Assembly: GCA_030622135.1 (NCBI GenBank)
Contig: JAUXGL010000021.1
Span: 1-35,156 of the forward strand
Direction: 5' to 3'
DNA from: Deltaproteobacteria bacterium
Lineage (GTDB): Bacteria; Myxococcota; B64-G9
DNA length: 35,156 bases
Positions 32,231 to 35,156 of the stretch are shown one piece after another. Numbering within the stretch: position 1 is the stretch's first letter; every line of letters starts with the position of its first letter. The position numbers and the translations under genes were made by a program. The notes below the pieces were generated by a model that was not told the origin of the DNA, made no database searches, and was given only the letters and a program-made list of their open reading frames with translations.

Positions 32231-33493
32231 CTAGTCTTTTAGCTTCTTTGGGTGAAACCCGGCGGCTTTGATTGCCTGCACCGCCGTGTCTTGGTCGGCT
32301 GCGTTGGAGAGGTCCAGGTTTACCAGCTTGGTGGCCGGGTCGGCGCTCACGTCGCGCACGCCGGGTAGCTTGCCTACTGCATTGGTGATCGTGGTGGCGC
32401 AGTGCTGGCAAGTCATGTCCGGTACCTCCAGCACGAAACCATCCGGGGTGGGCTTCTTGACCTGGCTCAACTTCACGGTTATCTGCGTTCCGAGGTGGTA
32501 TAAAGTCAGCGCACCCAGAAACACTCCGCCGACGATCTCTGGGATGGAAAGCACGCCCATGCCGTGGGCCCCCGCGGCCGAGAAGTCGGGCAGCAGCGCG
32601 GGGAACCAGGCGAAGACCGCGTCGGTTGCGATGCCGGCTGCGAATGCTCCGACGGTGAGGAAGGCCAGATAGATGACCAGCGCTCTCCGGCCGAGCATGT
32701 CCGAGACCACGGTAATCGTGGCCGCGTTGGTGGCCGGGCCGACCAGCAGGAAGATCAACGCCGCGCCGGGGCTGATGCCCGTGGCCATCAGGGCGGCGGC
32801 CAGGGGGATCGACCCGCTGGCGCAGACGTACAGCGGGATCCCCACTGCCAGCATTGCCAGGTAGGCCAGGAATCCCCGGCCGACGTACTCTTCCAGCACA
32901 CCCGGTGGCAGAAGATAGGTGATTATCCCGCCCAGCAGGGTGCCGATGAAAAGCGGCCGGGCGATGCCGCCGAGAAGCTCGCTGAATCCGTAGGCGAGAC
33001 CCGCAATCATCCGGTTGCCCTTGGCGGTTTCCCCGGTGGGCTGCACGCCCGCGCTCGCCGGGTCCGCCCCTCCCGACTTGCCCAGTCCCAGCGCGGTTGC
33101 AATACCGGCGCCGAGCCCGATGAGGAACGAGGCGATCACCCGGATGGCCGTGAAGGCGCCGCCGAGCAGAGAGTAGGTCGCCAGGATCGAATCTACCCCC
33201 GAGGTTGGTGTGGTTACCAAGAAACCCACCACCGCGCCGCTGCTGGCCCCGCTTTTCTTCAGCGAGGCGGCCACCGGCACCACCCCGCAGGAGCACAGCG
33301 GCAAGGGCACTCCCAGTGCGGAGGCGCTAAACACCGAGCCTAGGCCCGGCCGGCCCAGGAACCTCGCGACCATTCCCACCGGCATGAGCACGTGCATCGC
33401 GCCGGCCACCAGGATCCCCAAGAGCAGATAGGGCGCCATCCTGGCCAGCAGTAGAAACGACTCGACCGCGATTCCTGAAACCACCTCGATCAT
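32231..33493 (-). CDS. SO_0444-type Cu/Zn efflux permease with C-terminal HMA domain
   Basis: This is a 420-residue integral membrane protein of the DUF318/ArsP-like permease fold. Two inverted halves carry PLPLCSCGVVPVAASLKKSGA and IPLYVCASGSIPLAAALMATG, with the conserved Cys residues expected for metal passage. About eight TM helices are followed by a cytosolic heavy-metal-associated domain with MTCQHC (C362, C365). This combination is that of SO_0444-type Cu/Zn efflux transporters. Its ATG overlaps the stop of the diguanylate cyclase gene (ATGA, 33490-33493), so the two are co-translated. Confidence 0.88.
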   Translation of the reverse strand: MIEVVSGIAVESFLLLARMAPYLLLGILVAGAMHVLMPVGMVARFLGRPGLGSVFSASALGVPLPLCSCGVVPVAASLKKSGASSGAVVGFLVTTPTSGVDSILATYSLLGGAFTAIRVIASFLIGLGAGIATALGLGKSGGADPASAGVQPTGETAKGNRMIAGLAYGFSELLGGIARPLFIGTLLGGIITYLLPPGVLEEYVGRGFLAYLAMLAVGIPLYVCASGSIPLAAALMATGISPGAALIFLLVGPATNAATITVVSDMLGRRALVIYLAFLTVGAFAAGIATDAVFAWFPALLPDFSAAGAHGMGVLSIPEIVGGVFLGALTLYHLGTQITVKLSQVKKPTPDGFVLEVPDMTCQHCATTITNAVGKLPGVRDVSADPATKLVNLDLSNAADQDTAVQAIKAAGFHPKKLKD

Positions 33494-34380
33494 GCGGACA
33501 TCCTCGCGGACACGCGGTTGCGGCCCGCCGCTTTGCTTTGATACATCAGCTGGTCCGCCCGCTCCAACAACTCTTCGAGGGTATCGCTTGGCTTGGCCAT
33601 GGTGGCACCCATCGAAACCGTGACATGTATTTTCCCGGCTTCCACCCGCAGATCCGACTGTTCCAGCAGCCGCAGCGCCCGGTCGGCGATTTGCAGTAGT
33701 TGCTCCTCGTTTACATTGATGACGATGGCCACGAACTCTTCTCCACCCCAGCGGCCCAGGAAATCGAAGGGCCTCAAACTGTTTTGCAGCGTCAAGGACG
33801 TCAGTTTCAGCACCTTGTCCCCGGTTGTGTGACCGTACCGATCATTTATTTTCTTGAAGCGGTCTATGTCGATGTAGAGAACCCCGAATGGCCATCCGTA
33901 CCGGTTGAGCTCCTCGATCCTTCTTTGCAGGTTGGCCTCGGTATGCCTCCGGTTGGCCAGCCGGGTCAGGGGATCCACCAGGGCCAACTCTTCTAGTTGT
34001 TTCATTTTCCAGAGCACCACCTCCTTGTGCGCTTTTTCCCTGAAGATCTCAATGGCGCCGGTGATCTTGCCTTCCGCGTTTCGGATCGGCACCGCCCGGA
34101 TGGAAACCAGCATGCGGTGACCGTCCTTGTGGCGCAGGTATGCCTCGGTCTCGACCCGTATTTTACGTCCCATGCTTTCCGACAGTTCCATGGTTTCGCT
34201 CAGTGGGCAATCGCCGTTGCACAGGCTCTCGATTTGTTTATCCAGATGCCTGAGCACGTTGTTCGAGCAAGTCTTGCCGACAACCTCATCCTGCGTGTAC
34301 CCGGTCAACCTCTCGGCGCCCTTGTTCCAACTGGTAATCCGCCTGTCTCGATCGACGAAATAAACCCCATACCAACAAGA
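33490..34380 (-). CDS. PAS-GGDEF diguanylate cyclase, 5' end lost
   Basis: This encodes a PAS domain followed by a GGDEF domain. The frame is open from about 34401 and has PAS homology from about 34371 (GVYFVDRDRRITSWNKGAERLTGY), but there is no ATG or GTG; the first usable start, a TTG at 34306-34308, lies inside the PAS. The GGDEF domain is intact: DPLTRLANRR, IDIDRFKKINDRYGHTTGD, and GGEEF with an RxxD inhibitory site (RPFD) five residues before it. It would make c-di-GMP from two GTP. The 5' end abuts an RND transporter remnant, so native expression signals are gone; a shortened protein or read-through product is possible. It is translationally coupled to the Cu/Zn permease. Confidence 0.8.
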   Translation of the reverse strand, partial: SCWYGVYFVDRDRRITSWNKGAERLTGYTQDEVVGKTCSNNVLRHLDKQIESLCNGDCPLSETMELSESMGRKIRVETEAYLRHKDGHRMLVSIRAVPIRNAEGKITGAIEIFREKAHKEVVLWKMKQLEELALVDPLTRLANRRHTEANLQRRIEELNRYGWPFGVLYIDIDRFKKINDRYGHTTGDKVLKLTSLTLQNSLRPFDFLGRWGGEEFVAIVINVNEEQLLQIADRALRLLEQSDLRVEAGKIHVTVSMGATMAKPSDTLEELLERADQLMYQSKAAGRNRVSARMSA

Positions 34381-34496
34381 TCCCGAGTACCGTGCTGACG
34401 CTGGTAATCATCCCAGCCGTATACGGTATTGTCATGCAGATCAAAGAAGGCCGCAAGCTCAGCCGGGAACTAACCGGGGGCGAGAAAATGGACTGA
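34380..34496 (+). pseudogene. C-terminal remnant of an RND efflux transporter
   Basis: These 38 codons without a start read IPSTVLTLVIIPAVYGIVMQ, then IKEGRKLSRELTGGEKMD and a stop. The TxLTLxxIPxxY helix followed by a short basic tail is how AcrB/CusA-type RND pumps end. The rest of the ~1000-residue gene is missing; immediately upstream is the PAS domain of the opposite-strand cyclase. Confidence 0.65.
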
Positions 34497-34504
34497 GACA
34501 CTTA

Positions 34505-34523
34505 CGAGACACAGAGTGTCCCG
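34505..34523. promoter_or_regulatory. Candidate enhancer-binding-protein site
   Basis: CGAGACAC-AGA-GTGTCCCG is an inverted repeat with 8-bp arms and one mismatch, centred about 110 bp upstream of the -12 element of the sigma-54 promoter. A further GAGACAC half-site lies at 34495-34501. The distance suits an activator site. Confidence 0.45.
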
Positions 34524-34610
34524 AATCGGATAAAAGGATACACATAGTCCTGATACACTGTTTTCCCATAACTAGCTAGAAACGTTACATGTTAGTCCGA
34601 GTGTCTAGTT

Positions 34611-34627
34611 TTGGCACGGTCCCTGCT
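34611..34627 (+). promoter_or_regulatory. Sigma-54 (-24/-12) promoter
   Basis: TTGGCACGGTCCCTGCT matches the TTGGCACGnnnnTTGCT consensus except for C in place of one T. The invariant GG (34613-34614) and GC (34625-34626) are 10 bp apart, as required. Transcription would begin near 34638, about 26 bp before the ferredoxin start. Confidence 0.85.
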
Positions 34628-34663
34628 TGAATGTTATAAAGAGTCAACCTACTGGAGGAACAA

Positions 34664-35156
34664 ATGGATAAAAGGAAGATTGTAACGATAGACGAAGATC
34701 TCTGCGATGGTTGCGGCTTGTGCGTGCCTTCTTGCGCCGAAGGCGCCCTACAGATCATAGACGGCAAGGCCCGGCTGGTGAGCGAGGTATATTGTGACGG
34801 CCTGGGCGCTTGCCTGGGGGAGTGCCCGCAGGGAGCCATCAGCATCGAGGAACGCGAGGCAGAGGGCTTTGACGAGCAGGCGGTCGAAAAGCACCTTGGT
34901 AAGCAGGCGAAAAAGAAGGAGCAACCCGATCTTCCCTGCGGCTGCCCGGGATCGGCGCTGAGAACTTTCGAATGCGCTGGGGAGCCCGCGGAAGCAGCGT
35001 CGGCACCGGGCAAGTCCGAGCTGACCCACTGGCCGGTACAGCTCACGCTGGTCCCGGCCGGCGCGCCGTTCCTCAATGACGCGGATATCCTGATATCCGC
35101 CGACTGCGTTCCCTTCACGGTGCCCGATTTCCACTCGCGCTACCTGAAGGGCCGAG
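34664..35156 (+). CDS. 2[4Fe-4S] ferredoxin-like protein, partial at window end
   Basis: The frame is open to the window edge (164 codons seen). GGAGG 5 nt before the ATG fixes the start. Residues 4-62 form a bacterial ferredoxin domain with CDGCGLCVPSC (C14, C17, C20, C24) and CDGLGACLGEC (four Cys). A linker and a second Cys cluster (PCGCPGSALRTFEC) follow, and then SADCVPFTVPDFHSRYLKG. This resembles stand-alone [4Fe-4S] ferredoxins with a conserved C-terminal extension in anaerobes. It has its own sigma-54 promoter, so nitrogen-, stress- or metabolite-linked control is likely. The remainder and any downstream partner are outside the window. Confidence 0.88.
   Translation, partial: MDKRKIVTIDEDLCDGCGLCVPSCAEGALQIIDGKARLVSEVYCDGLGACLGECPQGAISIEEREAEGFDEQAVEKHLGKQAKKKEQPDLPCGCPGSALRTFECAGEPAEAASAPGKSELTHWPVQLTLVPAGAPFLNDADILISADCVPFTVPDFHSRYLKGR

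Noticed and set aside
34286-34501. Minus-strand frame with a hydrophobic stretch (MITSVSTVLGILLVW) that could look like a membrane anchor for the diguanylate cyclase via a frameshift
   Set aside because: The same DNA read on the plus strand gives a much better explanation, the C-terminus of an RND pump; the hydrophobic minus-strand reading is its shadow.

Overview
The window reads as chromosomal DNA of a GC-rich, Gram-negative, deltaproteobacteria-like organism (Myxococcota/Desulfobacterota-type or an uncultured relative). The reasons are several lipoprotein signal peptides, a MopE-type Asp/Cys-rich surface protein, LpoB/CsgG-like and YajG-like lipoproteins, a GldA/GldF/GldG/DUF4340 ABC cassette, an NtrB/NtrC-type two-component pair and a near-consensus sigma-54 promoter. 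The exact lineage cannot be fixed from the sequence alone. No tRNA, rRNA or CRISPR array was seen.

Positions 1-24580 look like stable backbone. From the left: a 1549-residue surface lipoprotein with Ca/metal-binding-like repeats and a beta-helix-like C-terminal half (minus); a CheY-like receiver (plus); a DUF1848 protein with a C-terminal CX3CX2C cluster motif (minus); a small coiled-coil protein (plus); a PilZ plus long coiled-coil protein (minus); and a two-gene lipoprotein operon (minus). These are followed by a four-gene overlapping operon for a Gld-like ABC exporter plus DUF4340 protein, a histidine kinase and its sigma-54 activator, a lipoprotein resembling an inactivated transglutaminase (minus), a TPR membrane protein and a VWA plus LpoB-like lipoprotein (plus), an FHA protein (minus) and a FAD/NAD(P)H oxidoreductase (plus).

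Positions 24600-32140 are accessory DNA with several scars. A LexA-family repressor carrying a perfect 18-bp palindrome over its own promoter heads an operon with a 1082-residue Eco57I-like adenine methylase and a translationally coupled PD-(D/E)XK nuclease candidate. This is the most interesting system here: a restriction-modification-like module that appears wired to an SOS-type switch. It is flanked by a GNAT-toxin remnant on one side. On the other side lie a 5'-truncated LCCL-domain gene, an IS200/IS605-like hairpin and a serine-recombinase remnant. Next comes a toxin-antitoxin-like pair (winged-helix-like regulator plus nucleotidyltransferase) with a palindromic operator; its toxin gene is frameshifted and cut short by an IS21-type istA fragment. 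A 108-bp REPIN-like inverted-repeat unit closes the region.

Positions 32231-35156 hold a diguanylate cyclase that lost its 5' end at a junction with the last 38 codons of an RND efflux gene. It is translationally coupled to an SO_0444-type Cu/Zn efflux permease. At the right edge a 2[4Fe-4S] ferredoxin-like gene, open at the window end, sits behind a textbook -24/-12 promoter with an upstream inverted repeat that could be an enhancer site.
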